A DNA stretch of 64,000 nucleotides, from the NCBI GenBank assembly GCA_016758965.1, contig JAEPRB010000102.1:62001-126000 (forward strand). The letters are read 5' to 3'. This stretch comes from Circinella minor (lineage: Eukaryota > Mucoromycota > Mucoromycetes > Mucorales > Lichtheimiaceae). The notes below the pieces were generated by a model, which was not told where the DNA came from, did not search any database, and was given only the letters and a program-made list of their open reading frames with translations. The position numbers and the translations under genes were made by a program. Numbering within the stretch: the stretch's first letter is position 1; every line of letters begins with the position of its first letter. This document shows positions 33,118-45,049 of this stretch, one piece after another.

Positions 33118-35485
33118 ATGCTACGTCCCGAAAACAACACTAGTCAAGGCACCATGAGAATTATTCGACCAAGAGGGACAGCAGAACTTAATAAACTTGC
33201 CACCATTGAAATTAATCCTCGAATTAATATTAAACATTACTTTCGATCAGCAGATATCCTAATAAAACAAGCAAGAGTCTATTATAATGAAGGGGATTAT
33301 GAAAACGCGTATATTTTATTTTTAAAATATACAAAGTGAGTTCAGATTTATTTTAATTCATGAAAGTCTCATAAAATATGCTTTGGAGAACGTGTATATA
33401 CTAAATGGGGAGCTTCCTTAAAAATATATTATAGTTTAGGAATAACTGAACTTTCTCGACATCCATCTTATAAAGCTCCTGAACATAAGCGACAAAACAA
33501 AGCTATTAAATTGGTAATGAAAAGCCTATTTTTATTTAATGAGCATTGGGATTGGGAGAGAGAAGCAAAGAAATTTAATAATTCTTGGCGCTGTTTTGCT
33601 TTTATTTTTAGAATTGTCTCGAAGCTTTAAATGCGTTGGAGACATTAAAACCCAAGTTAGATAAGCTTTTTGAAGATCATTTGGAAGATATCAATAAAAA
33701 CAATAATAGTAATCATAATAATTTATCACGGAAACAGTCGACAAGTGTTGTCGATAGAAAGACAAGAGTTTCATCAGAAAGGTACTTTTTTTTTTAACAA
33801 GCGGCATTACACCAATAATTGTTTCTTGAGTCAATTATTAATTTGATCAATAGTCTAAAGATCCAAGTGGAGGCAAATGTACCCGAGGAAGAAAAAATTC
33901 AAGTCGAAGAGGATACGCGAGAGAAAAAGAAACGATCAGATAATGAACAATGGTCTGTTCAAAATGCATTACGAGGCGTGTCAGGTATTGGTGGTACAAC
34001 AGGTTCAGAGAAGGAACAGTAAGTTTTTAATTTCTCTTGGCTTTTGACTGATTTTGATTTCTATGGTGATTAATTATATATGGATAATATGTTATAAATT
34101 GACATAGGAATAAACAACGTGATTTATCTAATGCTCAGGCAAATTATCCAAAAACCAATTTTTATAACCAAAGTGATAGGTAAATTGTTCTTTAATATTA
34201 CATTTTCTTCTTTTTACTGATCCAAACACAAAATAATTAGTTTCAATTATATCAAATCTCCTACACCTTCCGCACCATCCTATGCACCACCATTACCACC
34301 AAAACCAATAGTGGAGGAATCTGACCCAATAATTAAACCAGTATCAGTACCACCTTTACCACCAAAAATTAGAAATGAACAGCAATTTGAAAGCAAGGGG
34401 CCCGTCACTAGTGATCAATTTGTACCAAAATTACCACCTAAAATTAAACTGGACCAACAAGATGAAATACACAGCTCACCAGGTAACCATCTATTTTTTT
34501 TTATTGTGCCCACAAAATCAATTGAAAAGTGATTAAGTTATTTTTATTAACATAGTATTTATTTATAAAAAAAAAAAAAAAAACTAGCATCAACGACAGA
34601 AGGTGGTTTACCATTACGATATTTATACCTGCCTGATTCATTACAAAAAGATTTCCTTCGTATTGCTCAAACAAATACTTCAAAAAATATTGAAACTTGT
34701 GGAATCTTATGTGGAACTCTTGTGAGTTTTTTTTTTCTTTAGAAGAGGAAGAAACATCGGATAATTTAGCTAACTACTTTATTTTATTTTTGGTAGAAAA
34801 ATAACGTTTTAACTGTGACAACAATGGTTATTCCAAGACAGTCCGGGACACCGGATTCATGTACCACTGAGAATGAAGAAGAATTGTTTGATTATCAGGA
34901 TTCACACGAGTTACTTACATTTGGATGGATACATGTAACCTAAAGCAATTTTATATAATTTTATAAACCATGGTAATGGTTTTCATATTATTAATTCTAA
35001 TGTTTCTCTCCAATTTTTGTTTACTTAGACACATCCATCACAATCATGTTTTCTAAGCTCTCTGGATTTACATACCCATTGTTCATATCAAATTATGCTG
35101 CCAGAAGCTGTCGCTATTGTTTGTGCTCCAAAACACAATCCAAGGTAATGTATGACAAAAGGGAAACCACAGCTTTGGATAGTGAGAAAATTAAACTTTT
35201 TTTTTTTTTTTTTTTTTTACAGTTATGGTATATTTCGGCTGACCGATCCACCTGGTCTCCCACTTATAACAAATTGCAAAGCTGAAGGTGCATTTCATCC
35301 ACATCCTGATGAACCTATATATACGGTATGTGATTTTAAGTTCTATTGAAAGGTAAAATGATATTTATATGAAATGAATGTTGAACTGATAACTGGAATA
35401 CTTATTGTATTAGGATACGCACAATGATACAGGTCATGTTCGTATAAAAAGTTACTCTTATGATATAGTTGATTTACGAGGGTGA
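33118..35485 (+). CDS. AMSH-like JAMM deubiquitinase
   Basis: About eleven exons starting at 33118 (33118-33335, 33435-33513, 33612-33781, 33854-34018, 34108-34179, 34241-34482, 34588-34721, 34797-34934, 35029-35144, 35223-35325, 35414-35485) join in frame. The N-terminal helical USP8-dimerisation-like region reads [20 protein letters not shown] then [18 protein letters not shown]. Proline-rich SH3-ligand-like repeats follow ([24 protein letters not shown]). The C-terminal JAMM/MPN+ domain has the upstream Glu ([10 protein letters not shown]) and the zinc motif [20 protein letters not shown], then [20 protein letters not shown] and the Cys/His-containing GAFHPHP. It is predicted to cleave Lys63-linked ubiquitin at endosomes with ESCRT. 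The zinc ligands appear intact, so activity is expected. Confidence 0.93.
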
Positions 35486-35794
35486 ACTATATTATACATA
35501 TTGTTATTTATTATATCAAGGATGTGTGTATGCGTGAAATATATACGGTAATGGTGATAGATATACGTATAGATTAATATAACAAATCAAAAATGAGTGA
35601 TAGTCATACGGAAACAAGTGTGAAGTTGCACAATTTTCCTTGTAATACTCTCAATGCGCGCTATTACGTTCCATATTTCATACCTCTTTAGTTTCTTTTT
35701 CTTGATCTCTTTTATTTTTCTTTTTCATTTTTATTCCCGTTGTTTTTTTTATTTCTGTTTGGTGTATTTTTGTTCCGCGATCCGAATTCAAATC
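35486..35794. other. Short intergenic spacer
   Basis: Terminator side of the AMSH-like gene and pyrimidine-rich (T/C) leader of the transporter gene, typical of a fungal transcription start. No gene is seen. Confidence 0.5.
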
Positions 35795-37882
35795 ATGAGT
35801 AAATCTGGGAATGGTTCTTCATTAACCGAAATGAATGACAATGTAGAAAAAACCGAAGTTGTTACTTCATTGAATGAAGTAGATTCTCAAGAATACCGAG
35901 AGTATCCTATTCGTTTTTATGGACTTGCAGTTCTTGGCTTATTAAATATCGCTTCGTCTCTTTCATGGCTTTCTGTTGCACCTATTCCGCAACAATCTGT
36001 TGAATTTTTCGGTGCGAGTAGTTATACTGTTATTAATTGGTTTTCTAATGTTTTCATGTTATCCTATCTTTTCGCTGGTCCAATATCGAGTTTTACCTAT
36101 GAACGCTATAGTATTAAAGCAGGCGTATGTTTTCTATAAATAATAGGGTTGTTGATAAAAAAAAATATCATCATTTTTTATAAACCTCGACTGACACTAA
36201 TACGACACAACATTTATAAATGTAAATAAATATAGATTGTATTAGGTGCAGGCCTTCAAGTATTAGGAAGTTGGTTAAGATTTTTTTCTGTATTCGTTCA
36301 TGCATCAAATGGTAGATTAGCACTTGCATTTGTTGGACAGGTAATGTGACCTCAATTTTTTTTTTTTTCACGCAGTTCTTTTTTTTTCCCTGTCATTTAA
36401 TATAAACCCAATTATTTAAACTCGGTAGATAATTTGTGCGATTGGACAACCTTTTATCCTCAGTTCCTCAACTCCGGTATGAAATAACTATGCTACTATG
36501 TTTTGTGTTACAGCTAATTTAATTTATTTATTTTACTCCATGAAATATATTTTTAGTATGCAGCATTATGGTTTTCAGCAGATGGTCGTGCCAGTGCTAC
36601 AACAGTATCAGGATTAAGTAAGTTTTTATAATTATTATTTTTTTTTTAAAATAAAAAGATTCACAAACTAACTTTCACGTGTTTTTCTTTGTTAATTACA
36701 CCTGAAAATAGCAAATGCTGTTGGTATGGCAATTGCAAGTTTGACAGCTCCTGGATTTGTATCCAATCCATTTGAAATCCGTTATAACGTATTGTGGTTT
36801 TTTTTTTCTTAATTTTTTTTTTTTTTCAACTTGAGTTATCATTGTATGTATTTAGCTAACAAGAACTTGAGACACAAAAATTATAAATTATAGTTTTTAT
36901 TTATTGCATGTTTTACAACGGCATTTGCAATCCCTGCTATTTTTATTCCTAGCAAACCAAAGACACCACCTTCTTATAGTGCTTCCAACAGCAAAGAAAG
37001 ACGTATGCCATTTCGAGAAAGTATCCGATTGCTCTTTACCAATTTTGATTTCATTATTATCTGGTTTACGTTTGGTGTCATGTGTGGATTATTTTCAACA
37101 GTGACATCCTTATTAGCACAAATATTACTTCCTTATGGCATTAGTGAAGATGATGCTGGTTTAGCGGCTGTGGCACTCATAGTTGCTGGTATTGTTGGTG
37201 CAGTATCTAGCGGTATTTTTATTGATAAAACGGGTAAACATGTGTGGATTCTTCGAGCCTTTGTACCTGTCGCTGGATTTATGTATCTCGCACTTCTTTT
37301 TGTTGGTAAGTCTGTGTTGAATTAAGCAATATATAAGTAGTATTGTATGATATATTACATTATATTGATAACTGTGCTTTATACTTTTATTTTATACAAA
37401 TTAGTGAAACCAGATAATTATGGTGCAATTGTTGGTATATGTGCAATAATGGGCTTTTGCACATTTTCATTATTACCAGTAGCATTAGAATTAAGTGTTG
37501 AATGTATGTATAAATATTAGTTGTGTTATTAAAAAGAACTAAAAACTAGTATGTTAAAATTGAGGTATAATTAAATGACCATCTAACAATACTTTTTTTT
37601 TTCTCAAAAAATCAATTGTGTAATTTAGGTTCATATCCTGTATCAGAATCTATTTCAAGCCCATCATTATGGTTATGCTCCCAAATTCTTGCTTTTGTGT
37701 TCACTGTTTCCATGGATGCATTACGCGATCCTAATGGTGATCCACCAGAGAATATGCGTCGAGCACTTATTATGGCAACAGGTATCTCTATGCCAATGAT
37801 GGTGATTGTTCAATTCTATAATAGTAAAAATAAACGATTGGCTTTTGAAAAAGAAGCAGCTCAAAGACAAGAATCAATTTAA
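35795..37882 (+). CDS. MFS transporter, SLC49/FLVCR-MFSD7-like
   Basis: Multi-exon gene starting MSKSGNGSSLTEMNDNVEK. About 12 transmembrane helices are spread over at least nine exons: YGLAVLGLLNIASSLSWLSV, INWFSNVFMLSYLFAGPISS, VLGAGLQVLGSWLRFFSV, IICAIGQPFILSSSTPYAAL, WFSADGRASATTVSGL, NAVGMAIASLTAPGF, FDFIIIWFTFGVMCGLFSTV, AALIVAGIVGAVSSGIFID-like and later segments. The NWFSNVFML and the RASAT...G...AN..G features fit the FLVCR/MFSD7 (SLC49) branch, whose animal members move heme, choline or related compounds. The substrate in fungi is not known. The C-terminus is cytosolic and charged (KRLAFEKEAAQRQESI). Confidence 0.85.
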
Positions 37883-38771
37883 TAGCGATCCATAATCAAA
37901 ATTATCTTCCCCTTCATTTTTTTATATTATTATCAAACTACTATGCCTTTTTTTTAATTATTTTATAACTTAATAACTCCCTTTAATTAATTAATTATTA
38001 TTGTTTATCGTTGTACTTTTCATTAATAGTTGTATTATTATTGTATTACGTACCTTGATAATTTTTACTTTCTATCATTGTACTGTGCAAAAACTGTTTT
38101 ATTATTACTGTATTAATATAAATCTTTTTAATGCCATTACAAGGTGAATTTGAATTTTTCACATACGTATATGTTGTTAATTCTACGCTACGTACGTATT
38201 CTTGTAAAAGAAAATGATTGTATATAGTAATCAAACTACGTACATATTACGTAGTTTCCATTTTGTTCATTGGGCAAGAGGGAAAGCTGTATATAAGCGT
38301 TTTACTTCATACAATCATGGTAAAGTAAACTAAAGTAAATTTTAATGACTAATGGAAACATCTTTGCCAAATTTTATAAATAATATCAGGAGATATAATT
38401 CATGCTCTAGCCTACATAATTTTTTTTTTTATTATTATTAAAATTATTCTTAGCAATATTAAGCTTTTTTATAAAGTCAAAGAATTGAAAATTTCATGGA
38501 AACCGAGGATTTAAATCAAGTTGAATATTTTTTTTTAAAAAAAATCCTTTCTTTGAGAGTAAGTCGATGTTGTATATTATAACCCCGTTAATGTAAACAT
38601 CGATATATTTTTAGTTAAAAACCAGGAACTTCGTATATATTAATAGCATAATACTGTTTTAATGTAAGCTGAAACTGTAAAATGATGATGAACTGATTAT
38701 AGAATCTGTATACTAATAGTGCTACAAACAGGGAAAAGATAAAAATAAAGAAGTATATATAGTACTATAAT
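37883..38771. other. Intergenic between convergent genes
   Basis: AT-rich 3' flanks of the transporter and of the secreted-protein gene. It contains several TACGTA-containing stretches near 38170-38260. No gene is seen. Confidence 0.5.
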
Positions 38772-40302
38772 CTAATTATATTTATTCGCATTAATACCAT
38801 AAACTGGTCGATCCCCTGGGTGTTCACCAAGAGTATAGATGGAATTGGTTTGTTTGCGATACATAAGATCTTCAGGACCACGCGAAAGTGCCTTGGGATG
38901 AGGTCGGAGCCCCTTGCCTGGAATCCAAGTGTACAATGTGCCGTAAGCACTTGGCTTATCACCCTTACTAACTGTAAAGAAGTACTTAAGATCCCCGTTT
39001 GCTTGCTTTACGGAAACAGCACCTTGCATGGATTTGAGACCGATCTTGTAAAATTTGGTAGCGACGGCAGTGTTTCCAGTAGACTTGGGTAAACGTGTTT
39101 TTGAATCGAGATTAAAACGAGCAATGCGGTTCTTAGCACCAGTTTTGTCGTATTGACCAACAATGAAAGAGTCTGGCGTGGTGGTACGGTCCAATGAAAT
39201 AAAAGAGAAATTGAAACCCTTGGCAGTTTTACTTTTAGCAAGATAATGACCCCATTGAGGAATAATGTATCTGTTATAGTTTTTTTTTTTTAAGAAAGAT
39301 TAGTATATATCTACGTTCATTTCTTGCTGCGAAAAAAAAAAAAGAATATTTTCAAAATAACTCACTTGTAGTTAGCAGCACTGTATTTGCCCTTGCCAAT
39401 GTGACCAATCTTTTTACCATTACCAACCTTGTAGATATGGCCCAAATCGAAGATACCTGGGTAGTTTCAAATTATTGATTATTTAATCATTTGAATTTTG
39501 AGAGAAACCTTATTGTTGTTCTGATTCATTTAACGCTGTTAAATATACTGGTTTGCTTTTACTTACGTATACCATTATCTGTATCAACAACGTAAAGTTT
39601 ATCACCATACCACATAATGCCACCAGCATGAATGCGGACTGGGTGGTAAGAGATGCTGCCCCCTTTAGTTTCATAAGGAACAACAAGCAAGACATTACGG
39701 TATGCGGGTTGACTTTTGTTGTTATCAATAAACGAGATACGGACGCCCTTATTCTTGGGATTGCTTGCTTTTTTGGTAGTGTGATCATACCAGGAAGCAA
39801 GAATAATATCATTCTTACCGTAAGTTCCTTTTCCATAGGCATCTGATGAACTGGTAATACCTTGTGGATACCACTTTGTGGTACCTTGGTCATTGTAGCT
39901 TCCGTCTTTTCTTTTTGACCACCTGTAATAGTAGTAAAAAAATATATAATTAATGATTATTATTATTATTTTAATTAACAGAATCTGATTTATATTATTT
40001 ATATAAATATACATAAATACCGTGTATATATATGAAATGATATTAACTACTTACGAGAAGGCTTTGTTCCATCCAGGACGTTGTTTACGAGTATAATCCA
40101 TGTTAATATGATTTACATCCTTGATCACTTTGTTAACTGACACATTAGGGAGAGCTTCGTCAAGTTTCTTAATAAGTCCTTCATAATGGCCAAGCTTTCC
40201 ATATAATGTGAAATCTTTTTCGTCTAATACTTTGACCTTAGGGACGGCGGCAACAAAACTCACCGCCAACAATGCAGAGGTAAAGATTTTTATCAAGAGC
40301 AT
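38772..40302 (-). CDS. Secreted protein of unknown function (propeller-like)
   Basis: The first exon starts MLLIKIFTSALLAVSFVAAV, a clear signal peptide with likely cleavage after VAA. Later exons give YPQGITSSSDAYGKGTYGKN, DIILASWYDHTTKK, GVRISFIDNNK, ISYHPVRIHAGGIMWYGDKL then YVVDTDNGIR, and a last exon with LDRTTTPDSFIVGQYDK, KSMQGAVSVKQANGDLKYFF and SIYTLGEHPGDRPVYGINAN. The repeated short beta-rich blocks resemble secreted proteins found in actinobacteria and fungi in which HAGGI...LYVVDT and (LT)EHPG recur; the fold is likely a beta-propeller. Catalytic residues cannot be assigned. Low cysteine and high Lys/Gly content fit an extracellular enzyme or binding protein. Confidence 0.75.
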
Positions 40303-42089
40303 GATACTTTCCCAAAAAAAAAAAATGAATGGAAGGAAGGAAGGAAGAAGTTGTTATAAAGGAAGGGGAGAAAGAACAAAAAAAAAAGTTTGTTTTGAGT
40401 TATTGAATCACTCATTTACATTTACGTATTTATATGTGTAAAGAGGTAACAAGAACTAGATGTTGATATATTTTCTGAGGCTGTGTATAATACACAAGTT
40501 ACTATAATAAATAAAACGATACTGACATGATCGTCTTCTTCTACTATATGGTTAAGTTTGATTTTCTAATAAATTTACTAATGTAGCACAGTACGTAACA
40601 ACAATATATTTACTTTAACGATCCACAGAATAATATTATGATAAGAACGCAGCGAGTATATGCCATTTTTTTTTGGTAGAATATACGTAACTGGGTATAG
40701 TGCTGTATAAAATAACCCACGACTCGTAGCAGCGCTGCAAAATAGGAAGAAGAAAAGAGGCAAAGTCGTTAACCAGATTGAAAAAAATAATCGTAAAAGC
40801 CATTCACGAGCAGATCAAATATAATCAACCATCTTTTTCAAATAAAATAAAAATGAATGGCATTATTAAATCAAAGGAGATCATCGTATTGTTGTGACTA
40901 GTTTTAAAAGTAATTATTTTTTTATGTACTTGTAGTATATTGTTTTATATTTTACAAATAAAAAATGCTTGTGGTAGGCCTCTGTTTACTAGAGCAGTCG
41001 GTGTAAAATATAAAAAAAAGCTACGTAGAAAGTACACGAAGCAGAGCATATCAAGTTTGGTCTTACTGTTATTGGATGCTTTTGATTTTGAGGCACGGAA
41101 AAAAAACTGCTATGCAATTATGCTTAGATTATTAATAACATACCATTATGCAGTTATAATTTAGATCATAGTTATCTATCGCATGATATTGATGATTAAG
41201 GGACATTGTTACGTACATGCAAAGTAAAATGAGTTTTTTAAAGGTACCACAATTTACACCAGAAAATTATTACATGGATCAACGATCGTGAAACCATAAA
41301 TTTCACATCAGGCACTATTGTTGCATAATATTTCAATCCGTCTCCTTTGAATCATATACGTACTGTTTTTCCATACTCGTTATATTATTTTTCTCAGTTC
41401 GCTAAACATGCCTAACTTCCTTTTTTTTTACACACAGTATCTAAAAAAAATTGAAAAGATGGTATGCATAAAGGTTTATAGTTTTGTATTCGAATATGGC
41501 CACATTGACTGTCTAATTTGGTAACACAAGAGTCCAGCCGCAAAAGAAAAAAAATACCACGTATGGTTAAGACCAGTACGTAACGCATTTTTTGATTTTA
41601 TTATTATTTACATACATGACATCTTTTGGTTATGGATGGCATTTTTTTCTATAATAACAGACCATGAGTGTAATAATCGATATGTAATAAAAAAAACCAT
41701 TTTCGTACGTATGCAAGAGTTTATCAGCCACAATTTTTGACATTCTTGGTTAGATGTGTAAGCATGTTTGGATAGTATGTTAAAATTATACGTAGCAAGA
41801 TTATTAAGTGGAGGGTTATATGGGTTATAATAATAGTCTAGACTATTGGTCAATAAAAGTAATACTAAAACAATATTGTGAATAGATTATAAATATATGA
41901 TTAGTATTTATATTGAGTTTACGCACAATAACAACTGGGTCAAATAGCTTTAAAGTGAGAATTAACAAAAGACATCTTGATACTGCACAAAGTTATTTAA
42001 AATTTTGATTATTTTTTTTTATTCGGGAAAAAGATGTGTCCTGATATATAACTAAATGAGAACAACAATTATATTATTTATTGAATCAA
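40303..42089. other. Gene-poor stretch
   Basis: 1.8 kb of AT-rich sequence with no supportable gene. The first ~80 bases hold a GGAA-repeat leader of the secreted-protein gene. Several TACGTA hexamers occur (for example ~40445-41230). Confidence 0.5.
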
Positions 42090-44389
42090 TTATTTTTGTA
42101 TACAGCTAATTTGCTGGCTTGCATACGTAATAGTTTCGTGGCTAATCTGGTCACATTTGACTATGGTTAAATTTTTCAATGCACCACGATGTTTCAAGGA
42201 ATCAACTAGGTCACGTATACCTTGACTTGTTATCGATGATAAGCTTTCCAGTTTGACATAGTTCAGATTATGAGAACCGCTGAGTGTTGCTAGAATGCTA
42301 TTGGTAATAGAGTCCATTCCTAAGAAATCCACAAAAGTTAATTGTTTGGCTAAGGAAGTAATGACGCTGATTATATGTGTTGTATCAATATGGTGCAAGC
42401 TGTGTAAAGTAATTTCGTGAAGAGTCTTGATTCCAGACAAGGCCAAGAGCACATCACCTTTCATCCCAAAGCAGTTGTCAAATATAATGGATTCTAGCGA
42501 ATTTTGGCATGTTGATATTCTGGCGTAATGTTGAAATAGTCGGGATAAATAGGCGTACTGTTTTGCGGTTCGGTAATCTCTGTTGATACTATAATAACGA
42601 TCTTCTCTCGCTCTTCCGTGATAATAAGGGTCCCTATTCGAAGAGACATCATTTTGGCATATTCTCAATTTTAGCAATGGTGGTATGTTTATGCTTATGT
42701 TGACAAACTTGTCAACGTTTTCCATATTTATCGTACTTAGTTCCGTAAAACATGGTGATTTTGCGACTGCCGTAAGCAAGATATTTTCCGACTCTGAATG
42801 AAAAGGGCAGAAAGTCATATTTTTTAAACGTTTGAATGATAATGATGGAGGCGAAAGCTGAAAGTATATGTAATTCCTTGCTGTATAATAGTTTTGTGCA
42901 GAAATATAAACTGTTTCCAACGTTGCTTGACTCTTGTGCATAATATTTAACATTTGAGATATCTGCAGTGACATGTTTGCACCGCATGTAATGTCAATAT
43001 AAAACGATCGTAGTTCAGTCTTGTTTTTATTGTTATCGTGTATCGTTGCTCTTTGTAACTGTGGCACTGGAACATTTGAATTGAAGCCAATAATTTCTAG
43101 CTTTTCAGAATGAGTGTTCATAATTTCCAGAGCTGTTCCATCGCATCCATTCATAACGAGTCGCCGTAAATTGAGACATCGTGCAATCAAAGCTTGAAGG
43201 GAGGCTTTGCTTATGACTTCTAGCTTAAGCTGTAAATTGACTAGAGTTTTGTGGTCTTTTATTGTTGTCAAATCACCCATTAAGGATGAGGTGCTAGTTG
43301 TTGAATGGTTCAAATATACAAGATTCGTTAGATAAATGCAAATTGAAAGAATATCAGCCAATGTAGGAGCATTGGCGTTGGTATTGCCCATATCCAGATC
43401 CAAAGTTGTTAATGTTTGTCTTGTTTGCCATAGTGCAACAATGAGCATTCCAGAGTATGGTTGAAAATTATTTGTTGTGAGAGCTAGGGTTATATTACAA
43501 GCAGGTTAGTGAGATAATATTATATAAACAAACATGTGGCATGCCATGTTTTCGCAAGGAATCATACAAGATAGAAAATACCTGTTATTTTGATCGATTC
43601 AATTTTGCTGAATCTCTCATTTCTCATATATGTTAGATACAGCGGATTAACAGTTGTTCCATATGATGTATCGATTACCAAGTATCTAGTGTAGTAGCTA
43701 ATGTGTGGTAGCAGGGAAAGTAGTTTGATATCATCTCTATTATTATCAATATAAAGAGATTGCCAACCATCTCGACATTCCTTCATCTTTTTAAGCCATT
43801 CTTTAGATAGAGTTAAACATGTTAGTCTGGTTGCTTGCGAAAGGCGTGAAACAATATTGTCAGCAATTTCGACAGCTAAAAGTGGGAAAAAGTCGACACA
43901 TTTTTCATTGGTTGCTACAGCCTTTTCTCGTCCTATTGAGAGCGATCGTATAGTTTCAGGTGTATTATAATTTGATAATAAACATGACGTACTTTGGATT
44001 CCTTCATCATAAGCTTCAATTGCTTGTATTTGTTTTCCATACATTGAAAAGACCGTGGCTTTACGTAAATAACCGGCTGCTACTGTGGGTGATTGTCCTA
44101 TCATACGCTGAGTGTCCTGAATAGCTTGTTCAAACTGGCCTTGCATTGAATAAGCATGTGCACGTGTGTCGTAAAGTATAAGTTGTATTAATGGTATGAG
44201 CTTATCAGCTACTTCGGATGCGTATGTGATTGTTTCTTGATAATCTTGATTTTTGATTGTGTTTTTTAATTTCTGCTCAATTTTCAAAACATCTTTGGTA
44301 AGTTTAATCAGTTGTGTTGATGTAAGTGATGATGATGGTGATGATGATGATAACGTTGTTGTTGTTGTTGTCCTGCTGTTGTCAACCAT
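42090..44389 (-). CDS. TPR / F-box / LRR protein (paralogue A)
   Basis: Two exons (44389-43582 and 43483-42090) join in frame to 733 residues. After a Thr/Ser-rich start come TPR-like helices (YDTRAHAYSMQGQFEQAIQD, TQRMIGQSPTVAAGYLRKAT, VFSMYGKQIQAIEAYDEGIQ). An F-box-like segment follows (VDFFPLLAVEIADNIVSRLS, TRLTCLTLSKEWLKKMKECR). A long leucine-rich region runs to the C-terminus (LRRLVMNGCDG, LHEITLHSLHHID, LTFVDFLGMDSITNSIL, LKNLTIVKCDQISHETITYA). Such proteins are typical of Mucorales expansions and are presumed substrate receptors of SCF ubiquitin ligases. Its head-to-head neighbour at 45050 is a paralogue with the same intron position. Confidence 0.85.
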
Positions 44390-45049
44390 TTTTTTATAGT
44401 AAAAAAGTAAAATGAAAAAAAGACGCAATGAAAACACGAAAACAATGGTTTTTGTTATTTATGGTATAACCATTATTCACCAAACAGACGGAGTTTCATA
44501 ATAGATAAACAACATAAACAACCATCAAACCCGTTAAAATGTTTATTTTGGTTCGCAAAAACAAAAACATGAGAATGTGTAGAGAGTTTTTTTTGTTTTT
44601 TTTTTTTGTTATTTGTAATATATAACCCTAATCAGTATTGCATACTGAGTTTTATTCTTTAGCCCTGTATAATATATCACACTTTTGTTCATCATTTAAG
44701 TTATTCAACAATCAATCCGTTTATTTATAAAGTGAAAAAAAAAAATTTCATCAAAGGTATTTACTGTGCTAAATTGGCGTATGGTCGTTTGAATTGTACT
44801 TGAACAAAGACAAAGATGATACGGAAATACCCAAATTTGGCTAGTATATATTTTCAGGAATGTATGCAATGCTTAAGTGGAATAGACGTTATTACAGTGT
44901 TATATAAGTATATTTGTATGACATGTTTTTATATAATTGCCAATTTAAGGAGTTTACATGTAAAACCAAAAACTGGCAATAATTTTTATTTTTATTTTTA
45001 TTTTCTTTCCTTTTCTTTAGTCAAAATACTCGTCAATAATAACATTACA
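44390..45049. other. Bidirectional promoter of the F-box pair, with an LRR-like relic
   Basis: The divergent F-box paralogues share this 660-base region. Between 44816 and 44968 an open plus-strand stretch reads KYPNLASIYFQECMQCLSGI and later NLRSLHVKPKTG. It has leucine-rich-repeat character and may be the remains of a third copy. It is in frame with the downstream gene but separated by a low-complexity FYFYFYF stretch, so I start the gene at 45050. Confidence 0.4.

Noticed and set aside
41608..41853. 81-residue minus-strand frame
   Set aside because: Tyr/Asn-rich noise in AT-rich intergenic DNA, with no neighbouring exon or motif.
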